From NCBI GenBank assembly GCA_029781855.1, contig JAKOVX010000128.1, positions 1 to 64,000 on the forward strand: a DNA stretch of 64,000 bases. The letters are read 5' to 3'. This document shows, in pieces, positions 1 to 8,041 of this stretch. Both the position numbers and the translations under genes were made by a program. Each line of letters opens with the position of its first letter. Position 1 is the first letter of the stretch. The notes below the pieces were generated by a model that was not told the DNA's origin, did not search any database, and was given only the letters and a program-made list of their open reading frames with translations. The DNA comes from Acidobacteriota bacterium. Its GTDB lineage: Bacteria > Acidobacteriota > Blastocatellia > Pyrinomonadales > Pyrinomonadaceae.

Positions 1-546
1 CGGATCGTACGCATACCGGCCACCCGAATTCGCGATCACATCGAACCTGATCTTTTCCGCAAGATCCGCCAGGTACGCCGGACCCGCATCAAACTCAATG
101 ATCGAACCGTTATCCGCCTTCTGGGCCTTTACCGCCGATGCGATTCCGGCTTCGATCTGCTTGGTTACCTCGGGTAACGCCGGAGCCCCATCAGATGTCG
201 ACAAGTTGATCCCCTGGTACTCAGGCGGATTGTGCGAAGCCGTAAAGTTCATGGCCCCAGCCGCCTTCTGGTCCCTGATCGCATGCGATATGGTCGGCGT
301 CGGCGTCGGGCCGTCGCACAAAAGCACCGTGAAACCACACGAAGCAGCTATATCAGCAGCAACGGACGAAAACTTTTCGCCCATAAATCTCGAGTCGTGA
401 CCGATGACTAGGATGCTTCCTTCACTACCAACTGAACTAGTTTTCAAATAGCTGCAGATCGATTCAGTGACCGATCGGACATTATCGAATGTGAAATCAT
501 CTGCAATTACAGCTCTCCAACCCGATGTGCCGAACCGTATGGACAT
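1..546 (-). CDS. Phosphoglucomutase/phosphomannomutase family protein, N-terminal part (cut by window edge)
   Basis: The minus strand is open from an ATG at 546 to the window edge, giving 182 residues without a stop. The protein starts MSIRFGTSGWRAVIADDFT, the usual opening of alpha-D-phosphohexomutases, and carries the phosphoserine loop TASHNPP at residues 102-108, so Ser104 is the expected phosphorylated catalytic serine. The family interconverts hexose 1- and 6-phosphates in the cytoplasm for glycogen, nucleotide-sugar and cell-wall synthesis. Only domain I and the start of domain II are visible; metal-binding and sugar-specificity loops lie outside the window, so glucose, mannose or glucosamine specificity cannot be chosen. 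It is divergent from the radical SAM gene at 1213. Confidence 0.9.
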   Translation of the reverse strand, partial: MSIRFGTSGWRAVIADDFTFDNVRSVTESICSYLKTSSVGSEGSILVIGHDSRFMGEKFSSVAADIAASCGFTVLLCDGPTPTPTISHAIRDQKAAGAMNFTASHNPPEYQGINLSTSDGAPALPEVTKQIEAGIASAVKAQKADNGSIIEFDAGPAYLADLAEKIRFDVIANSGGRYAYDP

Positions 547-1212
547 GAATGGATCTCACAAATCGGCTGATCAATGCCGAACCTTCGATAATGCTTGTCT
601 TTAAGTGCTGGCCCTCGACTGAACAACAAAAAATCGGTTGGACTGTCTTGAACGAGTGAAAATTTATCACAGTATTAAACTCAGTGTAAAGACCCTTTCA
701 GAAATATCTAACACATCTATTTACAGTTCTTTACGGATCATATATTAAAGTTTCAACTGACTACCATGCTTAAGTATGAACAAATCACATACGTTTCTCT
801 GAGACTTCCTTAAAATCATTTAGATTCAATAGTTTAACAGCTTAATTTGGTTTTGTTTTGAAATTTCGGCAGTGTTGGAGGACAGGAGCGGTTAAGCGTT
901 TTTAAGCGGTTACGTGGTGTTGATTTTTGAGCGATCTGCGGTTGGGGTGGGTTGCGGGGTTGTGTGTGTCAAAAATGCACGTGCGGGCGGGACGGTGGCT
1001 GCGTGTGTCAAAATGGCCACGAAGGTGGTGGGTAATGCGTGGACAGCCAAGGATGCAAGTCATTATCCCACAACAGTTTACGCGGAGGGCAAGAATATGG
1101 CGGCGGTGGCACGGGCTTTGCAACTGCGAGACTGTCCTATTACGCTGCTCGGTAAAACAAGAAATACAAGTTTGAGCGCACTGAACACTTTGCAAAGTGG
1201 AGATACAATTTC
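547..1212. other. Intergenic region between divergent genes; AT-rich then G-skewed
   Basis: These 666 bases separate the phosphohexomutase from the radical SAM gene. Bases 590-870 are markedly AT-rich and probably hold both promoters. Bases 900-1060 are strongly G-rich on the plus strand and contain the direct repeat GTGTGTCAAAA (near 964 and near 1002). Overlapping open frames here have no ribosome-binding site or recognisable protein content, so I call no gene. A GTGGAG about 12 bases before the ATG at 1213 is a plausible ribosome-binding site for the next gene. Confidence 0.5.
720..748 (+). promoter_or_regulatory. Candidate sigma-70 type promoter
   Basis: TTTACA at 720-725 and TATTAA at 743-748 are separated by 17 bases inside the AT-rich region. 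It points toward the radical SAM gene but lies about 465 bases upstream, which would leave a long leader. This is a sequence match only. Confidence 0.3.
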
Positions 1213-3237
1213 ATGAGACCTATTAAACATTTCGAAAAAGGCCTGACATTCGTCGCAAATGGCGTCTTTAATGCGGTTAAGTCCGTCAACCAGTTCAAGC
1301 CCAACCCCTCGTTCACGCCGAAGTGGTCCGATAAACCGCTTCTCAAGTCCTGGCAGAAGTCGAAGCCGACGCTCGGCTTCCCGCGTCAGACGGACAGTTT
1401 GTGCCCCAACTGTGTCATAGAGGCACGCGAGGACATCCTGGCCGGCAAGCAGGACGTCTCGATGCTGATCAATGAAAAGGTCGGCGAGATCAAGGCGCAG
1501 ATCATCGAACGCGACGGTCAGGTGTGGATGATCAAGGATTGTCCTGAGCACGGCCATTTCGAAGACATGATGGCGATCGACTCCAAGTTCCTGCAGCACA
1601 TCGAAACGCTGTTCCCGGGACGCGACATCGAGTCGCACAATGACGAAAAGCTCCACAATCACGGCACTTCGTCGGTCAAGTACGGCCGCGGAGCGGTTTT
1701 GACGGTCGATCTGACCAACCGCTGCAACATGATGTGCGACCCGTGCTTTATGGACGCGAACCAGGTCGGTTTCGTTCACGAGTTGTCGATGGAGGATGTC
1801 AGCGAGATCCTCGACAACGCCATTCAGATCAAGCCGCGTCGTCAGATGTCGGTGCAGTATTCGGGTGGTGAGCCGACGCTCAGCCCGCACTTCCTTGACG
1901 CTGTCCGCTATGCACGCAAGGTCGGGTACAACTCGGTGCAGGCGGCGACGAACGGTATCGAGTTCGCCAAATCGAAAGAATTTTGCCGCGAAGCCGCCGA
2001 GGCCGGCCTTCGCTTTGTCTATCTGCAGTTCGACGGCATCGGAAACGACGCGAACTCGCACCGCCAGATCGGCAACCTGTTCGACGTCAAATTGCGTGCG
2101 ATCAATAACCTGCACGAAGCCGGCGTTGACATCATCCTCGTTACGACGCTGGTAAACGGCGTCAATAACGATCAGGTCGGCACGATCATCCGTTTCGCCC
2201 TCGAGAATCCCAAAAAGATCTCGTTCATCGCGTTCCAGCCGGTGTCGTTCACGGGCCGCGACGAGCACATTACCGAGCAGCGTCGCCTGCAGCAGCGTTA
2301 CACGCTGTCGCATCTGGCTCAGGACGTGCAGAAGCAGGTAGGAATTACCGAGCCGACGCGTGACTGGTTCCCACTAAGCTTAATGGGTGCATTCGCGGAT
2401 TTCGCGGACGTCGTCCACGGGCCGGAGAGCGATTGGGGACAAGTTTCCTGCGGCTGCCACCCGAATTGCGGTGTCGGCACGGCCGTGATGGTCAACAAGG
2501 AAACGAAGGAGATGGCTCCGGTTCCGCAGTTCCTGAACATTCAGGGCCTGGTCAAGGACATGCAGCACATCACCGACACGAACCGCGGCAAGTGGTTCTC
2601 GAACATCATGATGGGCCTCGCACTGCTCAAGAATTACAACCCGTACGGTGCACCGCACAGCCTGACGCTCGGCGGCATCCTCAAGAAGTTCGACAAATCG
2701 TTCGGGCTCTCGGGCAAGGATTACGGCAAGGTCGGCCCGGACCGCACGATGGAGGACATCGAGAAACGCCGTCAGGACCCGTGGAACTTCCTGTTTATTG
2801 CGGGAATGTGGTTCCAGGACCTGTTCAACTACGATTTCCGCCGCACCGAGATGTGCATCATCCCGTACGGCACGCAGGAAGGCGAAATTTCGTTCTGTGC
2901 TTATAACACCGGCATCGGCTGGCGCAACATCATCGAGCACATGCACCAGAACGCGACCGTCGCCCAGTGGTACAAGGATCACGGACGCCACGAAGTGTTC
3001 GCCCGCGGTAAGGAGGTCGAGCTCGGCGATAAATCGCACAACCTCAACCTTAACGAGGTCGATCTCGCCCGTCCGAACAAGCCGGAAATGGAAGGCCCCA
3101 AGACTGCTGCCGAGGAAATGCAGATGATGCGTAAACTCTACCAGCAAATGGTCATGGAAAAAGCCCAGATCAAGGCCGAACCCATGGTCCAGATCGGCGG
3201 CCTCAAACGCGAGAAGAAAGCGAAGGCATCTGCGTAG
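1213..3237 (+). CDS. Radical SAM protein of the Tes/Mss (tetraether / membrane-spanning lipid synthase) type
   Basis: This 674-residue protein has the radical SAM cluster motif CNMMCDPC (Cys171, Cys175, Cys178) and the SAM-binding GGEP at 218-221. An N-terminal rubredoxin-like segment gives Cys64-Cys67 (LCPNC) and Cys110 (CPEHG). Further cysteines at 413, 415, 419 (CGCHPNC), 548 and 562 could bind extra Fe-S clusters. This three-part cysteine layout is that of archaeal tetraether synthase (Tes, e.g. MJ0619) and its bacterial relatives proposed to join two acyl chains into membrane-spanning lipids. Acidobacteriota are known for such a lipid, iso-diabolic acid. The family assignment is from motifs; the lipid role is an inference. 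The gene stands alone between a long leader and a strong terminator. The C-terminal tail is charged (KREKKAKASA). Confidence 0.75.
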   Translation: MRPIKHFEKGLTFVANGVFNAVKSVNQFKPNPSFTPKWSDKPLLKSWQKSKPTLGFPRQTDSLCPNCVIEAREDILAGKQDVSMLINEKVGEIKAQIIERDGQVWMIKDCPEHGHFEDMMAIDSKFLQHIETLFPGRDIESHNDEKLHNHGTSSVKYGRGAVLTVDLTNRCNMMCDPCFMDANQVGFVHELSMEDVSEILDNAIQIKPRRQMSVQYSGGEPTLSPHFLDAVRYARKVGYNSVQAATNGIEFAKSKEFCREAAEAGLRFVYLQFDGIGNDANSHRQIGNLFDVKLRAINNLHEAGVDIILVTTLVNGVNNDQVGTIIRFALENPKKISFIAFQPVSFTGRDEHITEQRRLQQRYTLSHLAQDVQKQVGITEPTRDWFPLSLMGAFADFADVVHGPESDWGQVSCGCHPNCGVGTAVMVNKETKEMAPVPQFLNIQGLVKDMQHITDTNRGKWFSNIMMGLALLKNYNPYGAPHSLTLGGILKKFDKSFGLSGKDYGKVGPDRTMEDIEKRRQDPWNFLFIAGMWFQDLFNYDFRRTEMCIIPYGTQEGEISFCAYNTGIGWRNIIEHMHQNATVAQWYKDHGRHEVFARGKEVELGDKSHNLNLNEVDLARPNKPEMEGPKTAAEEMQMMRKLYQQMVMEKAQIKAEPMVQIGGLKREKKAKASA

Positions 3238-3240
3238 GTC

Positions 3241-3269
3241 GTTAGAAGCTGGAAGCCAGTAGTCAGTAG
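3241..3269 (+). repeat. Dispersed intergenic repeat, copy A
   Basis: A 29-base segment beginning GTTAGAAGCTGGAAGCCAGT matches the segment at 4077-4105 at 25 of 29 positions. Both copies lie outside genes and are built from AGAAG and CCAGTAG-like units. It directly precedes a terminator. Confidence 0.5.
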
Positions 3270-3298
3270 AAAAGCCGTCGGATATTCCGGCGGCTTTT
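3270..3298 (+). terminator. Rho-independent terminator after the radical SAM gene
   Basis: The arms AAAAGCCGTCGG (3270-3281) and CCGGCGGCTTTT (3287-3298) pair with one mismatch around a five-base loop, and the right arm runs into a T tract. It lies 32 bases after the stop codon. Confidence 0.85.
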
Positions 3299-3367
3299 TC
3301 TATTTACGATTCACTATTTACGATCTACAAACCGTTCGGCGAGGCTTTTTTGTGGTAATATTTTTTC

Positions 3368-3598
3368 ATGATCACCGTTGCCGACAATTTGCCGATCTCA
3401 GTCGACGCGGAGGTCCTAAGCGGCCTTCCGGTCTTCGCCGGCACCCGCGTGCCGGTGTCCGCCTTGCTCGAAAACCTCGAAGCCGGAGTTTCGCTTGACG
3501 AATTCATTGAGAATTTTCCGACTGTCACGCGTGATCAAGCTGTTCAGGTCCTCGAACATTTCCGCACTTCTCTCGATTCGATCAGCCTCGCTCCATGA
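3368..3598 (+). CDS. DUF433 family antitoxin-like protein
   Basis: The 76-residue product matches the compact DUF433 pattern: the core LSGLPVFAGTRVPVSALLENL (in part), then SLDEFIENFP and a C-terminal helix DQAVQVLEHF. DUF433 proteins are small winged-helix, VapB-like antitoxins normally encoded just upstream of a DUF5615 PIN-like toxin. That is the arrangement here: its TGA overlaps the ATG of the toxin reading frame at 3595-3598. The toxin frame is broken, so this antitoxin may have no active partner. No strong ribosome-binding site precedes the ATG. Confidence 0.8.
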   Translation: MITVADNLPISVDAEVLSGLPVFAGTRVPVSALLENLEAGVSLDEFIENFPTVTRDQAVQVLEHFRTSLDSISLAP

Positions 3599-3902
3599 AG
3601 ATCATCATCGACGAATGCGTCCCAAGCATCGTTAAACGCGGCTTACCCGAACGCGGTATTGTTCGGTTCAGGATATGGGTTGGGCCGGAGTAAAAAATGG
3701 AAAGCTCCTGCAGCTCGTAGCCGCCGAATTTGACGTTTTCGTAACGTCTGACAAAAATCTACGCCATCAGCAGAACCTCTCGTCGCTGAGTTTAGCGATC
3801 GTCTTGCCTCCGAGCAATCAAGTTCCCGCTATTAAGGCATTGCTTCCCCAAATCGACGAAGCCTTCTCGTCGATCCAACCGCAACAGTTCGTCGAGATCT
3901 AA
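3595..3902 (+). pseudogene. DUF5615 PIN-like toxin, frameshifted
   Basis: Translation from ATG 3595 gives MKIIIDECVPSIVKRGLPER and then hits TAA after 32 codons. A second frame resumes the family from about 3665 with VQDMGWAGVKNGKLLQLVA, then FDVFVTSDKNLRHQQNLSSL, to a stop at 3902. Joined, the two parts give one ordinary DUF5615 protein of about 100 residues with the conserved DEC and TSDKNL motifs. Intact relatives usually read VRTVxxMGW at the break. Here GTTCGG is followed directly by TTCAGG, so loss of four bases between CGG repeats would explain the shift. A sequencing error cannot be excluded from one read of the sequence. Confidence 0.75.
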
Positions 3903-4076
3903 ACGCATTGCTTTTTCCTTTGTTCATTATTCGCAGCTTAGATCGGCGAGGCTTTTTCATTTGGTTTCACCCGAAGGGCGCATAGCCACGTCCTTCAGGC
4001 GTGGCAACGGTCCGCTCCCCTGCCCCGGCCCGTTTCAACGGGCGACGCCGTCGGCGACGCGATCAAAAAGTAAAAG

Positions 4077-4105
4077 GTCAGAAGCTGAAAGCCAGTAGCC
4101 AGAAG
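4077..4105 (+). repeat. Dispersed intergenic repeat, copy B
   Basis: Begins GTCAGAAGCTGAAAGCCAGT and matches 3241-3269 at 25 of 29 positions. It continues into a further AGAAGTCAGAA unit. A weaker echo (AGTAGTCAGAATTCAGAGATC) occurs at 8217-8237. Confidence 0.5.
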
Positions 4106-4147
4106 TCAGAACCGGGAGCAGTAGCGACCGGGTTCCAAAAAACGAAG

Positions 4148-4171
4148 GCCTCGTCGAGTGATCGGCGAGGC
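4148..4171 (+). terminator. Terminator-like hairpin
   Basis: GCCTCGTCGA (4148-4157) pairs with TCGGCGAGGC (4162-4171) with one G-T type mismatch. It has a four-base loop and is followed by TTTTG. It could end transcription from the DUF433/DUF5615 locus. Confidence 0.6.
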
Positions 4172-4243
4172 TTTTGTATTACAATCCAGTTGGAATGAAA
4201 AAGGCTGCTTCCTAATAATAATTTGATTTGGAGGATGGACTGT

Positions 4244-4369
4244 ATGGCTCTCACAAATGATGAGATTGAATTGGTGACATGTAAACTACGAATATTGTGG
4301 CTACGTGACCTACTTACGCTGTACATACGTCAAGACAATGTACTATTACCCTTCGAACTGCCCACTTAA
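4244..4369 (+). CDS. Possible 41-residue small protein (doubtful)
   Basis: A short frame starts MALTNDEIELVTCKLRILWL and ends at TAA 4369. A GGAGG sits 8 bases before its ATG, which is the main reason to list it. The product would be helical and leucine-rich. It matches no family I recognise and may be the start of a decayed gene, because the sequence after it has no coding appearance. Confidence 0.25.
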   Translation: MALTNDEIELVTCKLRILWLRDLLTLYIRQDNVLLPFELPT

Positions 4370-4541
4370 AAGAGATGTTAAGAAACGCAGAGGCGGATGA
4401 AATCGCACTAACGGATACGGGGGAGGCGGAGCGGCACCGGAAAATGAACCCGTGATGGTAAGTTACGGCCATAAGAATAGCCTAATCAGTACCCGGCCCG
4501 GCGCAGTCATCGATTGGGATTTTCTACATAGGTTTTTACAA

Positions 4542-7046
4542 TTAAATTGAATGGACCTCAATCTGGGTTTCTATAATGTTTTTCACTGCAGTGTATAATT
4601 CGACTTCCATCTCAGGCGTTTCCAAGGAAACCACTAATGTATAGCGAGCGATATTGTCCACTTTCCCTAAATGATGTCTCTCTCGCCACCACCCAATTAC
4701 GGGATACACAGCAATTGAACTGCACGTCGCCAACTCGGCTGCTGTTCCTTCCCAGTAATCGGAATGTATCGAGCCAGTGGTGCGATTAATATTTGCGCTG
4801 CCAATCGCCCACCTCGAGCTGCCCGAATCTCCGGCTCCAATGGCTTCATCCTCGCGAGCAGCAACATTGATTCGGGCTCTGAATTGGTCGTGCGTTTCAC
4901 CGACATTGTTAACATCGAACCGCAGTGCGTGTGACTGATATCGATATTTATCTTTCCATCCGATCTCACCGGGACCAGGTTCAATAAAGTAAGAAAGCGT
5001 TACTTTCAGTCTTACCGGAATTTGCCCAAGATCGAGTAGTTCCTGCTCCGGCCAAGGCAACAAATACATATGTAACTCATTCGTAATGGGCCGGCTGTTT
5101 TCATTAAAAGCAAACGGCTGTATCTCCTCCTGAGCCACAAATGTAAGCGCGTTTTCATAACTCTTCGTTGCCCTTTCCAGATCCGGAATCCCATACCCGA
5201 ACATTCTTAAAAGCTGAGCGTAACTCTCACGATTGCCGGCAATCGCTCCGCTCTGTTGTAACATCTCGTCTGTCCAGGACGCCGAATGTATTAGTAGTGC
5301 TCTCGTAGTTTCTGGCCAGATGTTCGGATATTCGTGAAGGACCTTAGCCGCAAACCACGCCGCCTCAGCGGTGGCGGCGCTAGTTGCGTTTATTGTGGCA
5401 AACGGCCGGGTGGTTATAGCCCTTGAGGTCGAAAGTATACCTAGATCATCGTGGCCTATAATCGAGCCATCAGGAGCCCTTAGGAGGTTTCCACCTTCAA
5501 ATACCACATCAGGCTTTGCCCCCCATTTCCGCTCCCACAGTCGCGACGTTGTACTGAACGGTGATAACTGGTAATCGGATGCCAAACATGCATATGCATT
5601 GAAAGCTGCGTCGTTTACACGAGTTCTTCTCGTGTAAGCTCCAATCGTAACTGCGTTCCATGACTGAGCTGGATTTTCGACTGATGAAATGATATTCGAA
5701 TCAGGATAGTTCGGCCAAAGAGCTGGGTCCCGCACGTTCCCTCCGGAAATCAAAATCAGCCGCTGATTCTCTCCTTCTCCATAGCAAAGACTGTCGACTG
5801 CTCCGGACCACGACGAAGGTCGCCCTCTCGATGAGTCATTTTGCGCAGTTATGGCCATACAATAAACGAATACGTTGCCTGGCGACTGCGCTTCAGCTCG
5901 ATAGACAGCTTGCTGAGTGATATCACCCCATAATTCCTTTCGAGTGCCGGTCTGACCAGGTCTCGGAAGGACTTTCACAGAACAGAGGCGGTGCGTAATA
6001 TGAACGTCGCCATTTGAGGCAAGAGCGGCGTCAAGATCACCGTAAGTAGCAAGTCCGGCCATCAATGTTCCGTGTCCCGCACCTGGATCATGGTCGTCAG
6101 TTCCCCATGTAGGGTCTACGGTGTGCATATCTGCGTCCGCCAAAACGGGTGCTAATAATGGATGACCATTATTAACACCGGTATCCAAAATGCAAACCTT
6201 TACCGCTGGGTCGGTAAGAATATTCAACCGCTCAGATAGACTGTCTACCCAATCATGCTGCTCGAGGAATCCTTGATTTGTCCAGAAACTGGCCTCTTGA
6301 CCGGATCGGAGTTCAGCCAGTTGGTTTGAAACCAGCATCAGCTCAACGAGTTCGTCCTGATTTGCTTGCACAAGCAACACGGCTCGCTCTGGGAAGATCA
6401 AGATGTTTGGTTTGCGAGAAAGACCTTGATCTTCTAAAGTTCCTAAAAACGTTTCGACGTCCTCGATTTCATGGTCCTCGACAGTATCAACCCGAAGCCA
6501 CACTTCGCACCACTTGGAATCATCTCCCGGCAGCATATCTATGGCATCCGTCCACAGACTTTCTAATAGTGCTTGACCAATATCTTCGATACTGTTTACC
6601 AACTTCATGTTCCTTGGTCTTCCGTATTCGCTTAATTTATCATCGTCCTGATAGTCAAGGATTTTTTTGACGAAATGACCTTCTTTTCCCCGGGGCACAT
6701 AGACAGTGGCGGTTGTAACTTCCTCCACACCTTCGCCCGATGTCGTAATGTTGAGTAATCTGATACCGCTTCGCAGGTCTTCCAAGCTGCGGGTCAACAG
6801 ATCGAAGCCCGCACTACTATGAAATGAGAGGTAAGTTCCGTCCCGCGTTCCGATTCCCTCCGCAGCCCGCGCAGCCTCCGTTCGCTCTTTATCCGCCCAA
6901 ATCTCTTCCAAACGGTTGAGGAGCCGCCTACTATGTTCGGCCCGCTCTCGGTCAGGAATATGAGTGGAACTCCCTCGCGCGCGTTCGCGTTTGAAAGATT
7001 CGTTGATTGCGTTATTTTCGAGGAAAAAGTGAGGGTATTCAGGCAT
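4542..7046 (-). CDS. ietS: Subtilisin-like serine protease of an IetAS-type pair
   Basis: The 834-residue protein has an S8 catalytic domain in its middle: Asp288 in ILDTGV, His325 in GHGTLMAG, oxyanion Asn437 in SGGN and Ser556 in ATSAA. All triad residues are present. About 280 residues precede the peptidase domain, and a beta-rich C-terminal third (about 640-834) follows. There is no signal peptide, so it should act in the cytoplasm. It starts 8 bases after the stop of a AAA ATPase gene. An AAA ATPase/subtilase pair of this kind is IetA-IetS, described on plasmid pTiC58 as a stability (toxin-antitoxin) and incompatibility module and listed among defence systems. Which phage or plasmid it acts on here cannot be read from sequence. 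Confidence 0.8.
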   Translation of the reverse strand: MPEYPHFFLENNAINESFKRERARGSSTHIPDRERAEHSRRLLNRLEEIWADKERTEAARAAEGIGTRDGTYLSFHSSAGFDLLTRSLEDLRSGIRLLNITTSGEGVEEVTTATVYVPRGKEGHFVKKILDYQDDDKLSEYGRPRNMKLVNSIEDIGQALLESLWTDAIDMLPGDDSKWCEVWLRVDTVEDHEIEDVETFLGTLEDQGLSRKPNILIFPERAVLLVQANQDELVELMLVSNQLAELRSGQEASFWTNQGFLEQHDWVDSLSERLNILTDPAVKVCILDTGVNNGHPLLAPVLADADMHTVDPTWGTDDHDPGAGHGTLMAGLATYGDLDAALASNGDVHITHRLCSVKVLPRPGQTGTRKELWGDITQQAVYRAEAQSPGNVFVYCMAITAQNDSSRGRPSSWSGAVDSLCYGEGENQRLILISGGNVRDPALWPNYPDSNIISSVENPAQSWNAVTIGAYTRRTRVNDAAFNAYACLASDYQLSPFSTTSRLWERKWGAKPDVVFEGGNLLRAPDGSIIGHDDLGILSTSRAITTRPFATINATSAATAEAAWFAAKVLHEYPNIWPETTRALLIHSASWTDEMLQQSGAIAGNRESYAQLLRMFGYGIPDLERATKSYENALTFVAQEEIQPFAFNENSRPITNELHMYLLPWPEQELLDLGQIPVRLKVTLSYFIEPGPGEIGWKDKYRYQSHALRFDVNNVGETHDQFRARINVAAREDEAIGAGDSGSSRWAIGSANINRTTGSIHSDYWEGTAAELATCSSIAVYPVIGWWRERHHLGKVDNIARYTLVVSLETPEMEVELYTAVKNIIETQIEVHSI

Positions 7047-7054
7047 TCGAAAAT

Positions 7055-8041
7055 TCAGGGATGATAAGCTGCATTTCGATCTTCGATAGACTGAAGAATT
7101 AGTTCATTCGACATATCTACGTCATCGAGGATAGTCTCCTTCAACGCGTCTTGACATGCTAAAGAGATTTCCGCATGACTCAAGCCGTTGATGTACGGTA
7201 ATAACTTCACGAAGTCAATGGATGTGGCATATGGTGATAGTTGATCTCGTAGAATCTGCAACTTCTCATCATTGCTCGGTAAGGAAAATACTATAACGTC
7301 ATCGAATCGGCGAAACAGTGCTGTATCCAATAGACTCTTGTTGTTGGTGATGGCAATAATCAGACTGTCTGATTCATCTCGCTCAATGAACTGGAGAAAA
7401 GAATTCAATACGCGTCGCATTTCTCCTACATCGTTTTCTCTGCTTCGCTCTCCGCCTATAGCATCAAACTCATCAAACAGATAGACTCCTGGTTTATCGT
7501 TAATTAGGTCAAAAACTAGCCGAAGCTTCACGCTCGTCTCTCCCATGAATTTCGTGACCATCTTGTGAAGTAGTATGGTATACAGGGGGAGCTGAAGCTC
7601 ATTCGCAATTATGGAAGCGGTCATAGTCTTACCAGTACCCGGTGGTCCCGAAAGCAGAATCTTTCTTCGATTTTCTAAACCATGACGCCTTAACTTATCG
7701 CGCTTGACAAACTCTCTGATAACTCTACTAATCTTGTTTCTAATGGCAGTAGATACAATAAGATCCGGCAACCTGAACGGAGTTAGTTGCTCGAAAATCA
7801 AGCCTTGAAGGTCTTTATCGAATTGTTTCTGACGGGATTTTTCGAAATTTGCAAGGTCCACAATCGACTTAATGTTGTTCGCAACGTCGTTGTGGCCAAG
7901 CTTGGCCTCGGACGCCGCGATTTGAAGAGCTATCGTCGCAAAGCGTTCCGGCTTATCGCTAAAATGCGACCTGATGAGAGAAATAAGGTATTCAGCCTTT
8001 GCCATTTTCCATAATCTACCATCTTTGTAGGATTTCGGCAC
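7055..8041 (-). CDS. ietA: AAA family ATPase of an IetAS-type pair
   Basis: The 328-residue protein has Walker A GPPGTGKT at 132-139, Walker B VYLFDEFD at 186-193, a sensor-1 asparagine in TNNKS (233-234) and an arginine-finger region RRFD at 244-247. It is a single classical AAA module like those of FtsH, CDC48 or spastin. The N-terminal 100 residues are helical and may recruit the partner. In the pTiC58 IetAS module the ATPase is the antitoxin-like partner of the subtilase. The listed start is a GTG; the first ATG in frame is at 8005 (316 residues), and neither has a strong ribosome-binding site. The 8-base gap to the protease gene means co-transcription. Confidence 0.8.
   Translation of the reverse strand: MPKSYKDGRLWKMAKAEYLISLIRSHFSDKPERFATIALQIAASEAKLGHNDVANNIKSIVDLANFEKSRQKQFDKDLQGLIFEQLTPFRLPDLIVSTAIRNKISRVIREFVKRDKLRRHGLENRRKILLSGPPGTGKTMTASIIANELQLPLYTILLHKMVTKFMGETSVKLRLVFDLINDKPGVYLFDEFDAIGGERSRENDVGEMRRVLNSFLQFIERDESDSLIIAITNNKSLLDTALFRRFDDVIVFSLPSNDEKLQILRDQLSPYATSIDFVKLLPYINGLSHAEISLACQDALKETILDDVDMSNELILQSIEDRNAAYHP

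Larger units (their letters stand above)
3903..4541. other. Intergenic region with repeat, terminator and a doubtful small ORF
   Basis: This 639-base gap holds the second copy of the dispersed repeat (4077-4105), a terminator-like hairpin (4148-4171), a small inverted repeat GCCCG-TTTCAA-CGGGC near 4029-4044, and one short reading frame (4244-4369). I see no convincing larger gene. Composition changes from GC-rich near 4010-4070 to AT-rich after 4190, as expected for a junction of acquired pieces. Confidence 0.5.

Noticed and set aside
914..1216. Overlapping frames of 82-100 codons before the radical SAM gene
   Set aside because: No ribosome-binding site, no recognisable protein features, and competing frames on both strands in a G-skewed segment.
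1078..2313. 411-codon frame antisense to the radical SAM gene
   Set aside because: It mirrors the third-codon-position bias of the real gene, which has unmistakable radical SAM motifs.
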